From positions 1,323,182 through 1,387,181 of the forward strand of contig CM040445.1 of assembly GCA_022749755.1 (NCBI GenBank): 64,000 bases of DNA, read 5' to 3'. The position numbers and the translations under genes are program-made. Shown in pieces: positions 37,894 through 50,542 of this stretch (its first letter is position 1; every line of letters starts with the position of its first letter). The notes under the pieces are model-generated. The model saw only the letters and a list, made by a program, of their open reading frames with translations, did no database searches and was not told the origin of the DNA. Origin of the DNA: Azadirachta indica. Its lineage: Eukaryota; Streptophyta; Magnoliopsida; Sapindales; Meliaceae.

Positions 37894-40758
37894 TTCATGT
37901 ATGTAATTTAAATATTATCTTGACCCGTATATATTTAATCAAAACATTTACTTTCGAGTACTTGCAGCTGACAGAAGCTAGCTGTTACTGCTAGAATCTT
38001 TGAACTGGTCCTTCAGGAATAGATCTATTACAACCTACAAGTCATCATCATTATCATCATAACATATATAATATCGCATAAAGCATTGGAACTTTTCAAT
38101 GGTTCGGTAAATTATTACGTAAAATAATAATGTCATAATGTACATTCTGGGCAAAGTTACAACTTTCAATGCTTTCTTAATCAATATTTCTTTTTTCAGA
38201 AAATATATTTCGTAAAGATAATATAAGATTAATGTATCATTCAAATCACAAGATAGTATGGTTAGCCATCTCAGTCAGAAAGCTCCCCTCCAGTTCCCCG
38301 TTTCACTTTAATTTTTGAGGAAAAAGAACGATTAATATAAGAAAGGAAAAATGCCCCTATACGGCTATGCTCCCTCCCGGAGTTTTGAGAAATGTCCAAA
38401 AACCCCGTCGATGTTAACTCTATTACAATTGAAAAGTATTTTTCCAACAGCAACTACTTTCTTACTCCCGGAAAGCTAACATGTGAGCCCACGTTATGGA
38501 TTTCACAATAATCGCGTTGAAAATATAATATGGTAATTGTATCGTACATACCCCTAATATTTAGAAAAACAGAAAATATTCTCTAAACTTTTTGGAGTTT
38601 GCATAAATACCCTGAATATTGAGAATTGGTGTTGAAAAATATTTGCAATAAAGCCCACTCTCGTTCGGCATCTCTAGCAACGGAGATGGGCAAGATATGG
38701 GTTGGTTGAGGCAGCAATGTTATGACCGCCAGGAGTTACCTTTTCTTTGCGTTTACTTTTGACTTTTTGGTAAAATAATATTGTACATAAGGGTATAAGG
38801 GTATAAGGTAATTTATTGCATAAGAAATATCCTCATATAGCGAGATGTGATTGTATTATTTAGTATTTCATAGTTAATAATTATTGCAATGCGGAGAAAA
38901 TGAAATGAAGCAATCAGATACACAAATTTGGGAGCTGCGTGCAATGTAAATGGATTGATTGCGAATTGCTATACGTGGCTAAAGGACACTTTATATCTCT
39001 TTCAACCGGCATTGTAAACTCATTTATAGCTACTTTGAAATTTGAATAGTTGTCCTGTAAGGTAATTACAAATATGTCTGTCAGACTCAAAATTTTCGAA
39101 CTTATATTATTATATTATTATTGTTCTTTAAAATGTAAATTAGAAAAAAGGACCAACTCGACTCGATCGGTTTCTGCCGTTGCACATGGAATGCAGCCCT
39201 CAAAAAATTGACCAAACTGATTAATTTTCGAAAATATTTGATTTAGATGATCTGTCTCGGGCTCAGCAGACACTGCTTTTGATCACACCTTAGCTGCTGC
39301 TATCTGTTACAGTTAAAAACTAATTAAAGCTTTATTTAATCTGATTATATATTTAGGCTAGCAATTGAAAAAATGTTAGGATAAGAGACAATTAATTAGA
39401 GTCCCAAAATTGAAAATATGTGTGAAGTAAACCTTCAAATCAAAAATATTTTGTCAACAATATCTCGCGCTATTGTTAAGGTTTGAACTGATTTTGACCT
39501 ATAAAACAACATTAATATCTTTGTAAATAAAATTAACAACTAACTCCGCCTCCCTTCCTCGTCAGATCCTCAGTCTCTCTACTTCTCCTCTTTTGACTTT
39601 CAAAGATGCATGGAAGTCACTCTTTTCCTCTCCTAGCAAAATCTCATTACAAGATTACATTAAGAGACAAAAGAATTCAGTAATCAAACACATTATAAAG
39701 TAATCTTTTATCAACTAAAAAAACACACACACGCACACGACACACATTACCAAACAAGCCTAACATTTTTAATAGTATACAAAATGAAAATACAATCAAT
39801 TTTCAAAAAATTACCACCAATTTATTATCAAAATAACAGAAATAAAAATTTCTTTTTCTTTTTGCATGTTTTGGGCAGGCTCATTTCTTTATACACTAAA
39901 AATTAAAGATAAAAAAATTAATTATGTTAGAATTAAAATTAAACTTATTATTAATTTTTTTCTACTTTATTAAGAATTCATAAGTTTATGAGAATTTCTA
40001 CTTTATGTTTATAATTTCAGTGTATATAAAAATATGTTTATGTACTTAGTTTATAATTCGAAAGAATTCAATATACTTTTATTTTTTTAACATGATATTA
40101 AAGCGAGTTCGATCTTACATTTGAAAGTCGTATTAGAAAATTTTTTATAACAATGATACGCCATCTTATAGGGTTGTTATTAAGCATGATTCTTTGTTTG
40201 AAAACTATATATGTAAATTATATTGAACAAAGCACGTGTGTTAATTAAAATTTGTAAGATCTAATTGATGGTGGCAAGCTAGGTTTATTACTTAAGGGAT
40301 ATATATGGGACGGAATTGAATTAAAGTCATGTGGCAAGATCACAGCATGCATGCATGCATGCATTACATTTTATATTAAGAGTTTGGAGACCTATATTCA
40401 TTCATTTTCAATACATCACTGAACATTTATGGGTTAGGCTACTTCTCAATAAGAAAAGATGAGTTGTAACCTAGTGGATGAGAAAACAAATTAATGACCT
40501 AGAATTTCTTGGGTTATTCGAGAAGAAAAGAAAAACACCTTAATTAAAAAAAATCAATTTTAATTATTTGGCGAAAGAAAGAAAAGCTTTAAAGTAGGCT
40601 AAAATATTTGATGATCAGTGAGAGAAAAGAAGAATATATTGTTTCTTCATTTCACCAGGTGGGGGTTCAACCACTACCTACCTTTTTCCTTGGCCAACAA
40701 ACGATGTTAAATGATTTAATGAATACATTTATCTTCTTTGTTAGTGAGTGTCAATTAA

Positions 40759-40811
<53 letters not shown>

Positions 40812-41168
40812 AAAGAGAGGCTTTCCCACACGCTAAACATTATATGAAACATCTTCTGTGGTTTAGATGCAAGAAATTTAATCTCATGCTGGCCTGTATG
40901 AACGACCACCCATTTTCAGAAAACCTAAAATCTCCAAACCCCTATCTCCTCTTTGCTTTCCATTTTTTATTATAACATTTGCATGTTAAGAGAAAGAAAA
41001 AAATTTGGAGCTGATTATACCAAATACGTATCCAGTGCCATTTTGAGCTATATTAAGCCCCAGCCCAAAGGTTATTCCTCAATGTTGCCTCAATAAATCT
41101 TATCCCTATTTCTTTTTCTCTCCATTTCAATCCCTTTGTGAAGTTTAATCTCGTTTGGGTTATTTGGA
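37894..41168. other. Intergenic between the GDSL pseudogene and BODYGUARD
   Basis: It includes a stretch (about 38270-38820) of the CCCCTA/AAAATATT style often seen in degraded plant DNA elements, with GGGTATAA repeated three times near 38788-38811. (GCAT)n lies near 40347-40364 and a 46-bp (TC)n tract at 40762-40807. The latter is about 360 bp before the BODYGUARD start and may lie in its promoter. No coding gene is seen. Confidence 0.65.
40762..40807. repeat. (TC)n microsatellite upstream of BODYGUARD
   Basis: Twenty-three uninterrupted TC units. CT-rich tracts near plant transcription starts can act as core promoter elements, but this copy is 360 bp from the ATG. Confidence 0.9.
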
Positions 41169-43854
41169 ATGGCTGTAATGTGCAAAACCAAAATGATTTT
41201 ATCATTAACAGGGAAAGTTATGAACAAAGCCGTGAGCTTCGTTTTATTTTCATTCCTTGACCTTCTTGATTTCCTCCTGTGTTTTGTTTACAAAGTTGCG
41301 GATTTCTTCATTGAGGCTGATTGGAAGCCTTGTTATTGCTCATCGGCAAAAGAAGCCATAACTAGCAGCGGCAAAATCCTGGTTTCCGAACAAGGGGAAT
41401 CAAAAATTGTTTGTCTTAGTTCTAGCAAGTTACAGTTAGAAGAGATTTCGGACACTCTCTATACACGGCCTTCGATTGTGTCTGAAGTGTCCAAGTTAAC
41501 TGTTAACGAGCTGAAGAGGCTGAAAGTTGAGGGAACTGTCATACAGTCTTGTGAGAAGATCAAGAAAGGAACGGTGAGATCAACGTTGACCGTTAATTCT
41601 ACCATTGTTGAAATGCTTCAAGGTAAGATCGGAGGGCGGCAATCACATCCTATTCCAAGATGGTCTGATTGTGATTGCAGATTTTGCACTTCTTGGTCCT
41701 CTGCCAGCAATGATTCTCTCTATGTTAAAGCTGTAGGCCCAACAGGTAACTGCGTTAATAAGAAAAGAAAGAAAGAAAGAAAGAAAATTTTGACTTATAT
41801 TATTATATATATAATCCTGATTACTCACATTAAACAAATCGGTTATTGAAACCTGAATTTTTGCTGTGTGATGTGTCAGATAAGGCCCGTGAAGATGTGC
41901 TGTTTATTCATGGATTCATTTCATCTTCAGCATTTTGGACCGAAACATTATTTCCAAATTTCTCGAGGGCTACTAAGTCAGCTTACAGGTTATTTGCCAT
42001 CGATCTGTTAGGTTTTGGTAGGAGTCCTAAGCCAACAGACTCCCTATACACCCTGAGAGAACATTTAGACATGATTGAAAAATCTGTAATTGAACCAAAC
42101 AAAGTTAAATCGTTCCACATTGTAGCTCATTCTTTAGGCTGCATCTTAGGCCTCGCACTAGCTGTAAAACACCCCGGATCAGTCAAATCCCTTACCCTAC
42201 TTGCACCGGTGAGTTTCCATTTTTTTTTTTTATTTTTGGTTTAATATAAGTTAAATATTGTTTGCATATGTATGTATGTATGTACGTACGTACGTATGTA
42301 TGTATAATCCAATAATTAAATTGCCGCAGCCGTATTATCCAGTACCAAAAGGTGCACAAGCGACGCAGTATGTTATGAGAAGGATAGCTCCAAGACGTGT
42401 GTGGCCACTTATAGCATTTGGTGCATCAATGGCTTGCTGGTACGAGCACATCTCTCGAACAATTTGCCTGCTGATATGCAAGAATCATCGGTTGTGGGAA
42501 TTTCTCGCCAAACTAGTCACTAGAAACAGGTAAGCTCATGATCTACCTTTGAAACGTGTCAACCAAAATATTGCTTAATTTACTAAATCCATATTTTGAT
42601 ATATAACATTATTCTGAGCCCCTGCGTGTGAGCGAAAAGTTATTAAAAATTATTAATTTGCTTCATATATATCGTACAATCCACGAAATTTAAGAGGTTG
42701 TGATTTGTCCATATCAACCATGTGTACTTTATACAAAATATATATCCCGGATTCGTATTGGAATGCGGGGGCCAAATCTTTTACGTTGTAATAGGGTCAC
42801 AATTATTAAAAGGGTCTGCATATTATTTTAATATAATTTAATTTTAACTATAAAATAACCAACAGAAAAGAAAAACAAAATAAACTAATTTTTAATTTTT
42901 CGTTCATGAATCAAAATTGATTAATTTTTCACTGAACTGGACTTGTAGCATTTGTGTATATATATGTAATTAATTTTTAATCGGCTTTCTTCTAACAAAT
43001 TGAATGTTTGCTGATCATAATATTATCTTTACTATATGGTAGGCCACCTGCACTATTTGAATATGGGTGGAAGTTGCACAATTTGGTTTGACATATGATG
43101 CATCGGTTGCTTCACTGCTTGAGAATTTTCTCCCAACTTTTATATAGAAGTCCCACCTTAATTAACAACCGAAAAGAAAATTAATTTTGTCTTATAAACC
43201 AATGTATTTCTTTGGGTAGCTTAGGTCAAATGTTGTTCAGCCTGGGGTTCAACCTAGATGGAAAATAAAAGATGTTTTAATAGATATATATATATCTATA
43301 TATATGCGCTCAATTAATTATTTTTTTTTTCATTTATTGACTCCGACTGACTTCCTCCTACGACAATTCAATGATCCTTTTCATATATACTCTACTCTAT
43401 ATGCCTTTTGATAGAGACTTGTATCTACCATTTACACATTGATATTAATGCAATTTAATTGGCAATGAAATATATTTACTACAGGATCAGGACTTTCTTG
43501 CTTGAAGGATTCTTTTGTCACACCCACAACGCTGCGTGGCATACATTGCACAACATCATTTGTGGCACCGCCAACAAGCTTGATGGATACTTAGACGCCG
43601 TCAGCAACCGCCTGAAATGTGACGTCAACATTTTCCACGGTGAAGACGATGAGCTTATTCCGGTGGAATGTAGCTACAACGTTCAAGAAAAAATCCCACG
43701 TGCTCGTGTTAAGGTTATTGAGGACAAAGATCATATTACGATTGTCGTTGGAAGACAAAAGATTTTTGCTCGGGAACTTGAAGAAATATGGAGGAATTCA
43801 AGCAGCAATGACAATTCCTATTCTTGCCGAGAACAGAATATCAATGAACATTAA
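41169..43854 (+). CDS. BDG: BODYGUARD-type alpha/beta hydrolase (cuticle formation)
   Basis: Four exons: 41169-41745, 41880-42208, 42330-42529 and 43485-43854; the third intron is 955 bp; the protein has 491 aa. A hydrophobic N-terminal segment (about residues 20-48, SFVLFSFLDLLDFLLCF) leads into ADWKPCYC and a family-specific region ending RWSDCDCRFCTSW. The alpha/beta hydrolase core has the oxyanion HG (203-204), nucleophile Ser277 in VAHSLGC, probable acid Asp424 in HGEDDELIP and His452 in EDKDHITIV. The LLAPPYYPVPKG and SMACWYEHISRT stretches match Arabidopsis BODYGUARD closely. BDG acts in the epidermal outer wall and is needed for cutin deposition; its substrate is unsettled despite the label lysophospholipase. 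Internal Met codons at residues 9 and 18 are alternative starts. No lesion is seen. Confidence 0.94.
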
Positions 43855-45725
43855 ACTATACATACATATATATATATATATATGTGCAAATAAAATTAAT
43901 AAAATCAACTAAACAGCTAGAGTGGTAAGCTGAGATAAACTTCCCTAGTTTTCTATTTCTTCTAGTTATATGGCCGGCTATAGTTCAAGTGTGAAGTTCC
44001 GCTTAGGCCATATTCTGAGGTTCATTAATTATTACCTTGTGAAGAATTATTAATTCCATAAGAAGAAAACAATCTGTTATATATATATATATATATATAA
44101 TTAATTTTTTCTTATAATTAATTTATTGGCTTGTCTGCTGCATTAATTAAATCCTATTTAGAAGTAATAATTGCCCCCCACTTGGTGAGTTATTTCTTCT
44201 CTGAATGTCATTAATATTTTCCTCCTACATTTGATAAATGACTTTATCAGTTAACTCATCCTCCTAGTTCTACCTCATCAACAATAACACCTTTCATTCC
44301 CATTGCAATCTATTTCTCGAATAACGTTGTTAGACACAAAGTCTTCATTACAACAACTTTAATAAAAATTATTAAAAAAATATTTATTTATTGAGTTTCG
44401 TAAAAATTCTTAGCTAAAATAATTCTAAAATTAAATGTCTCATGAGCGATAGACCAAAATACAAACTTTTGAATTCAATTCAATATCGATGGGGAAAGCT
44501 GGTGGCGGAGAGGGGACGGAGTGATTTCTAAAGAACTATCTATCTATCTATATTATATTTAAAAGAAGAAAAAGAAAAAATTTATAACAAGTGGTGAATT
44601 CTTTATTATGATATCTTATATATTCATTGTAATTGCATGCATAATAATACATTAACCAACTTGTATAGTATACACATACACACACCTCATTCATCATTAA
44701 TTGGAGTACCACATTGCATTGATTGTGATGTTTTACTTAATTTTTAAAAATTTGCAGACCAAGCGAAACTAAAAACAAAATCATATAGCTATAGCTAAAT
44801 TGTCTTTTGTCTACATTAATACACTTAATTAATTTATGTAAGATATTTTGTAAAACACCCACATCAATTATATATTCTTCATTATGATGATAACTTTCTC
44901 TTGCAATAATAACGAGCAAAGATTTACTACTCGTCCAAGTTTCTTCTATATGTAACATATATAATAACGAGTAAATACTCCCCGCCCGTTTTAGTTAGGG
45001 CAGAATCACCCAACTTTGACTGCACATTACTATTACAAGTATGCTTTTTAGATAATTTGCACACATATATATCTTTTTATGTATATCTTTATATATATAA
45101 TATTCACAGAATGAACTCGTATACTCCAAATCATTTGCTGTTGGCTAACCTATGGAAATATATAATCTATTTAGTTACTTAATACTATTATTGTAGGATT
45201 TGCCCTCACGCCTTGTTTTCATGCAGGTTGGTGAAATAAACAACCTAACATTTGCTAGCTGTTTGCTAATTAATTAAGAGGGACGACTCTGTGTCTATAT
45301 ATATATATATATATATTTGTGTTTAAAGATTACTAGTTTCACTTATGAGTAATTTTCTTGCACTGCTTTCTCAACTTTGCTTGGTCCAATATTAATTTAT
45401 AACTAGACCTTGTTCTTAATTGAATGATAGTACATGTATTAATTGTCATTGTTGATGGAAATTAATAATTTAGTTACATGTTCGTTGTGAAATCAATTTT
45501 AAGCTTGTTCTTGAATCAACATTCACTTAAACGAAACTATATTTTTATTTTTATTTTTTTATGTATAATTAAGATTAAAAATTTGTATTTTAAAAAATTT
45601 TCAGTCTCTTAATTTCATAAAAATAAAATATTTAATTCATTACATGCATATTCACTTGATTCATTTTTATATGTATGCATTAAGTAGTCAATAAAAATCC
45701 AATGATTTCATGTGCAACAATTTAC

Positions 45726-45760
45726 AGTTGTTTCATGTATGCATTAAACATGAAACAACT
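45726..45760. repeat. Perfect 13-bp inverted repeat (hairpin)
   Basis: AGTTGTTTCATGT (45726-45738) and its exact complement (45748-45760) are separated by a 9-base loop. No T-run follows and the context is noncoding. It may be part of a transposon end. Confidence 0.85.
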
Positions 45761-45926
45761 GGTATAAACACATATTTAGTCATAAACTTGTACTTAAAAC
45801 TCTCCGAAGAAAAAGATCGAATTTTGGGCTATAGTGCCAATTGTTTGTGTTTGACAAAATACACACTGAAAGCTCATACAAATGGATACAAGCTAAAATA
45901 TTCTGGGCTTTTGTCGTATTGTGAAC

Positions 45927-45945
45927 GCAGCCTTCCTGAATTGGT
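45927..45945 (+). repeat. First copy of a 19-bp direct repeat
   Basis: The 19 bases beginning GCAGCCTTCCTGAA recur exactly at 46915-46933, 988 bp away, on the other side of the transposon at 46048-46878. Confidence 0.85.
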
Positions 45946-46047
45946 ATGTTTTGATAAATGGGCTGCCATTTTATTCGGGATCGAATTATTAACAGCATCA
46001 GTCAATTGGGTTAAACGGCCCTTTACATTTGACCCAGTAATACTAAA

Positions 46048-46878
46048 GGGTAAACAATAGATAAGCCTCTAAAATTTAGCCAATTAACTTAACAAGTCGC
46101 ATCTAGTTAAGAAAATATCCCAAAAAAAAATCAGTCTTTTAGTTTGTACCTTATGTTTAAATGAAAAAGTAGACAAAACGATAAATTTATATCATTTATT
46201 CATAACTATTGATATTATTTTGTTGATACGTGTAATTATGTCATTAGTCAATCTTTTTTGCCTATTGTTATTTGCCATTATGCCATGGTCAATTTATTGA
46301 TACATGTTTAACTTTCAAAAATCAACTGTTATTTTTGTTGTCATTGGTCACCACCGTTAACTGTTATCCATTGAATCATTACATATATCATTCAAATCCT
46401 CGTTCAATACTATATGCGATGATATTATCACCATTATTATTTGAATAATCGTTTGTTATAAATTTAAAATTTAATTTTTAAGTGCGATGAATAATTGTTC
46501 AAATGACAATTATAATAATACCATTAAACAAAAATTCTGATAATATTTATAGTGACCTAAACAAATAACGTTACACGATATCGATAATAATCAGTGACGG
46601 TTAACGAATCATCAAATCCAACCGCAATAAGTTATTAAATCATCAAATAACATGAGTTATAGTGATTCATATATATATATATATATATATATATAAATGA
46701 ATTGCCTGGCACATCGACAACTACATAGACATACATTAATACTCAATAGGAGTATATTAATAAAATCACACCATTTTGTAAAAATAGTTGGTATAAACTG
46801 ACAGAGTATATTTTTATAATTAATAGGATTTATTAGATTAATTAGTGAAAATTTAGGGACTAAAATGTCGTTTATCCC
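46048..46878. mobile_element. Non-autonomous DNA transposon with 8-bp target-site duplication
   Basis: The 831-bp element starts GGGTAAACAATAGAT and ends with the complement of GGGATAAACGACATTTTAG. The terminal inverted repeats stay alignable for about 50 bp, with CTCTAAAATTTAGCCAATTAA against CCCTAAATTTTCACTAATTAA type matches. ATACTAAA occurs directly outside both ends (46040-46047 and 46879-46886), an exact 8-bp duplication. Inside, GGTGGTGACC/GTTAACGG-like segments (about 46350 and 46595) also pair inversely, so it is partly a foldback. Eight-bp duplications fit the hAT superfamily; GGG termini and this style also occur in Mutator-like elements. No transposase is encoded. Confidence 0.82.
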
Positions 46879-46914
46879 ATACTAAATTTAAATTTAGATT
46901 TAAATGAAACAACT

Positions 46915-46933
46915 GCAGCCTTCCTGAATTGGT
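46915..46933 (+). repeat. Second copy of the 19-bp direct repeat
   Basis: Identical to 45927-45945. It is preceded by TGAAACAACT, which is also found at 45751-45760, about 170 bp upstream of the first copy. The second copy thus looks like a shortened duplicate of the 45.75-45.95 kb segment. Confidence 0.85.
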
Positions 46934-47383
46934 GGTATTTTGGTGGAATTTATTATGTTGACCTAAGTTGAGTTGACCCGACTTAAACTTAAAACACTGT
47001 CCCTAGAAATTACAAAGAAAAATCATCGATTGATTAACGTAAGCCCACTAAAGCAAAAAGGACAATTCCTCATGATTCTTGCTCTGGGGATTGAAGATTG
47101 TATGATTTCTGGTCTGCTGTAAATGGTTTGTGCCCAGCACTTTATGTGCATTCATGCATAACTGACAACGGGAAAAACAAAAGTTATTGAATATATTTGC
47201 TGATGACTGACAATTACCCACGAACTAAAATTCAACATCATAAGATAAGTCACCCGCAAGATTAGATGCCAAAGCTAAAAAACAAATTTAAGCAAAGAAA
47301 GAAAGAAAGAAGGAAAGAAAAAAGGAACTTTTGTGGTACAACATAATTAACCTGACTGACTCACTGCCGAAGGAAATCCAACA

Positions 47384-48832
47384 CTAGTGTTGCATTTTTT
47401 GAAATATAGCAGTTCTTATAACCTCTTCACTGATTAATCCTTCTGGAACTCGAACGACGACGTCTTGAAGCATCAGTTCCCTGACGCTTGATACACTGGC
47501 GTGATGAACTTGGAACTCAAGATCTCTAAGGGCATCCATCAGTTTTGCTGCTGGATAATTTATGTCTGGGCATTGGACACGTATCATTGCTTCTGATCCT
47601 ACGATCTTCACATCTACATCCATTGCACTAACGCAATGGCTACTTGCAGCCGTTGGCCTCATCAATATGCGATCATAAGTAGAAGTTGTGCTTTGACTGT
47701 CGTAAATGTTCATGCCGTAAACCTTGGATTTTCTCGACTGTTCTTGGAGTTTGGTCTCTAATTGATCAATCTTTGCCTTTAGTTCTTTGATATATGCGAC
47801 AGCGTCGGCAAGTAATGATGCCTTGTCCATTTTAGAAACGTTTGGAACCACAGAACGGAGAGCATAGAACCGATGATTAAGCCTTTCACGGCGCTGCCTC
47901 TCTGCTTCAACATGGTTTAGCGGAGATTCTCTTCCCGTTGTTGGTTTTCTTCCTCGTTTCTTAGACGTAACATTGTCTGTATATCCAGAAACGAAATTCC
48001 CGTCAGAATCAGAGGGTCCGGAATCGGAAGATGATCGGCCTAAAACAGGAATTTCTTTCTTAATGTCGCCGTCTCGGGGCTTCTCTTCCAGAGTCCATTC
48101 TTTCTGTGGCCCTGGAAACATTCCAATGTCGAGAAGAGGAACATTTCTGCCGGGACCTTGAACTTGGGTCTCAGAATTTGCCTGTTTCGAGAGAAGACTA
48201 GCAATGTCAGGGCCAAAAATAGTTTTGGCTAGTTGCACTAAGTTCCAATCTTCTTTGATCATATCTGAAGAGCCTAATTCAACAACCCCGCATGGAGTTG
48301 CAAGACAGACCAGAGTCTGAATCCCATGCATACGAGCTTCTTTAACTCTTTCACATTCGTATAATTGAAGTTCATGGTCACCAGTCAACCACACAAAATC
48401 ACCAGAGCTAAAAACTCTGCCCAGAACGCCGTCTCCTATAGCAAATGATCGCGTCACAGACACCGTGTAATACCATTCGTAATCAGTAACATCGCCATCA
48501 ACCATTCTATCCAAGTCCATATCCTCACCAAAAGGAACCTGAACATCTTTGGAACCCTTCTTCCTCTCCAAAAAGAACCCAAATTTCGGTTCATGACCTT
48601 GTTTGTTCGCGGCTCTTGCAGCAAAATCCTTGTTACCTCGAAAATAGCCTTCACCCCAGGATAAAACAAGGCGGCCATTGACATCCTTCGAAGGTTGCCA
48701 AAAAATGGAGTAAACCCACCACTCAGGCCGGTTTTGAACGATGAATTGGAGTCTCTGTAGAAGCGTTGGAGAAGTTTCATGAGAAAAAGGGATGGGATAA
48801 GAGGAAGAAGAGGAAGACACAATCTCTTCCAT
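47384..48832 (-). CDS. bHLH transcription factor, bHLH14/MYC2-like (jasmonate signalling)
   Basis: Single exon, 482 aa, intronless like MYC2 and its relatives. The bHLH-MYC_N domain spans about residues 22-215; within it [17 protein letters not shown] is the JAZ-interaction region. A basic KKRGRKP nuclear signal precedes the bHLH domain (about 306-355), whose basic region [17 protein letters not shown] keeps the His-Glu-Arg set that reads E-box/G-box DNA. The helix continues with [14 protein letters not shown], which is nearer to AtbHLH14 than to MYC2/3/4, and a C-terminal ACT-like region (about 400-482) follows. Subgroup IIId members (bHLH3/13/14/17) oppose MYC2 in jasmonate responses and MYC2-type members activate them. 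Which side this protein takes cannot be told from sequence. No lesion is seen. Confidence 0.92.
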   Translation of the reverse strand: MEEIVSSSSSSYPIPFSHETSPTLLQRLQFIVQNRPEWWVYSIFWQPSKDVNGRLVLSWGEGYFRGNKDFAARAANKQGHEPKFGFFLERKKGSKDVQVPFGEDMDLDRMVDGDVTDYEWYYTVSVTRSFAIGDGVLGRVFSSGDFVWLTGDHELQLYECERVKEARMHGIQTLVCLATPCGVVELGSSDMIKEDWNLVQLAKTIFGPDIASLLSKQANSETQVQGPGRNVPLLDIGMFPGPQKEWTLEEKPRDGDIKKEIPVLGRSSSDSGPSDSDGNFVSGYTDNVTSKKRGRKPTTGRESPLNHVEAERQRRERLNHRFYALRSVVPNVSKMDKASLLADAVAYIKELKAKIDQLETKLQEQSRKSKVYGMNIYDSQSTTSTYDRILMRPTAASSHCVSAMDVDVKIVGSEAMIRVQCPDINYPAAKLMDALRDLEFQVHHASVSSVRELMLQDVVVRVPEGLISEEVIRTAIFQKMQH

Positions 48833-49063
48833 GGATCTCTCTGTTGCTAGCTAGCTAGCTGCAGTATAGTTTCCTTTCTTTTGCTGTCTGAGTTTATGCT
48901 TTTGAGAGAGAGTGGAGAAAACAAATAGAGAAGCAACAGCAAAACAAGCAGAAAACGAGTGAATCTGTTTTCTGTGTATTCGGAGAAAACAATAAATTTC
49001 TTCACATTAAAGGAACAACAATTGAAGAATTGTTTTTGACAAGAGCCTTTTCTTGTTGCGCAC

Positions 49064-49070
49064 CTTTATA
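49064..49070 (-). promoter_or_regulatory. Putative TATA box of the bHLH gene with adjacent ACGT core
   Basis: TATAAAG on the minus strand lies 232 bp upstream of the start codon. CACGTT, an ACGT-core element that bHLH or bZIP factors could bind, touches it on the upstream side (about 49070-49075). Autoregulation is conceivable but is only a guess. Confidence 0.4.
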
Positions 49071-50504
49071 ACGTGATGAACTGTAATCAACAGCCTCAGC
49101 GTTCATCATAAATCCATCGTCTGATTTTGTTATTACAAGTCTTAATCTTTTGTCTCGTCAAAGGCTATTTCTAGAATTCATTCGATTGCTGCCACGTTTT
49201 CATGCTCTTGTTCTCCATTTTCTGTAAACGGTTCAAATTAGTCTGATTACAATACTGGAAAACATCTTTCCCTTTTTTTTTTTTTTAAATTTTTGCTTTT
49301 GTCAAATTTAGTTAAGTAGGTCTTGTCTCGTTACAGGAGTTAAAACAAATATTAACTTAATTGTTTCTGTGACCAAACCAAAAGTCAAAATCGGAGTGCA
49401 TCTTCCTCGGGAAATTTTTCGCGATATTACATTCACTAAAATCTAGTTAAAATCAAAATATATGAATGCTGAGTATATATTTGTTGCCTGGCAGACGTAT
49501 ATAAATTTAAAAATTAATTTCGTACATTTGATTTAAAATTTGTCTACTTTTTCATAAAAACCAATAAAACCTTAGATTTGCGTTCAATTATTTATAATTT
49601 AAGGTAGCTGTTATTTTTTTATTTGAATTTTGAATATGACTTAAATTTAAATTTAATTGAAATTTTAATCTTAATGATATATATTTATTTTTTATTTTAA
49701 AATATTAAAAAAATAAGTATAAAATTGTTTGTTTTGAAAAAAAAAAAAAAGTCTGAAAATTAATATTTTAACATATATACTCTTTTAAATAATATACTTA
49801 TATTTATAATAATTTTGATTATATTAGTACCATAATAGATAAAAATTAATAAATTATATTAGTATGTACATTATTTATTTATTTGATATATAATTTTTTT
49901 AAAAATAATAATTTCGAATCGATGATATAAAGATCAATAAAAATAATAAATCATATTATAATATAATTGTAATTATATAAATATATAAATTTATTATAAG
50001 AATTAAAGTATAAAATAAGTAGAGTTGAGAAGACAAATAGAGAAGAGATACGTTAAAAATAGTTAATTATGATTTTAATTTTGTTAATAAATAAATTAAT
50101 AAAATAAAAAAATATTTTTAAAAAATAAAAATATTAAATTATTCTGATATTTACTTATTAAGATGTAAGTCAAAATTTTTAATTTAATTATATTAAAATA
50201 TTTTTAACAAATATTTCAGTCATAAGTTAAAAAATAAACAATTCTTACACATCTGAATAATTGTATTTAGATTTTAATCGAAAAAAAAAAAAAAAAAAAA
50301 CAACTCCTAAGTATGAGAAGAAAGTACTAAAGTTCAACTATTTTATATATTTAATTAATTTTTAATATTTGTATTTGAAAAACAATTAATTTTGAACACC
50401 AGCAGCTAACATTTCTTTTTATATACTAATTATTTTTAATAACAATAATAATAACACGGTGTTAGATTGATTTTGACTTGACTTAAAAATTTTCTTAAAA
50501 GTGA

Positions 50505-50542
<38 letters not shown>

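Larger units (their letters stand above)
43855..47383. other. Intergenic between BODYGUARD and the bHLH gene
   Basis: It holds (TA)n tracts, a 13-bp perfect hairpin at 45726-45760, two copies of a 19-bp repeat at 45927 and 46915, and a transposon with target duplication at 46048-46878. The 116-codon plus-strand frame at 45710-46060 is unrecognised, begins in the hairpin and ends at the transposon edge, so I do not call it a gene. Confidence 0.65.

Noticed and set aside
38270..38820. Possible Mutator-like element (CCCCTA-type ends, TATAAGGG repeats)
   Set aside because: The style fits, but I could not pair the two ends as inverted repeats or find a target duplication.
45710..46060. 116-codon open frame on the plus strand, a possible small gene
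   Set aside because: It resembles no family, starts inside a perfect hairpin, and ends at the border of the transposon at 46048, so the frame is likely fortuitous.
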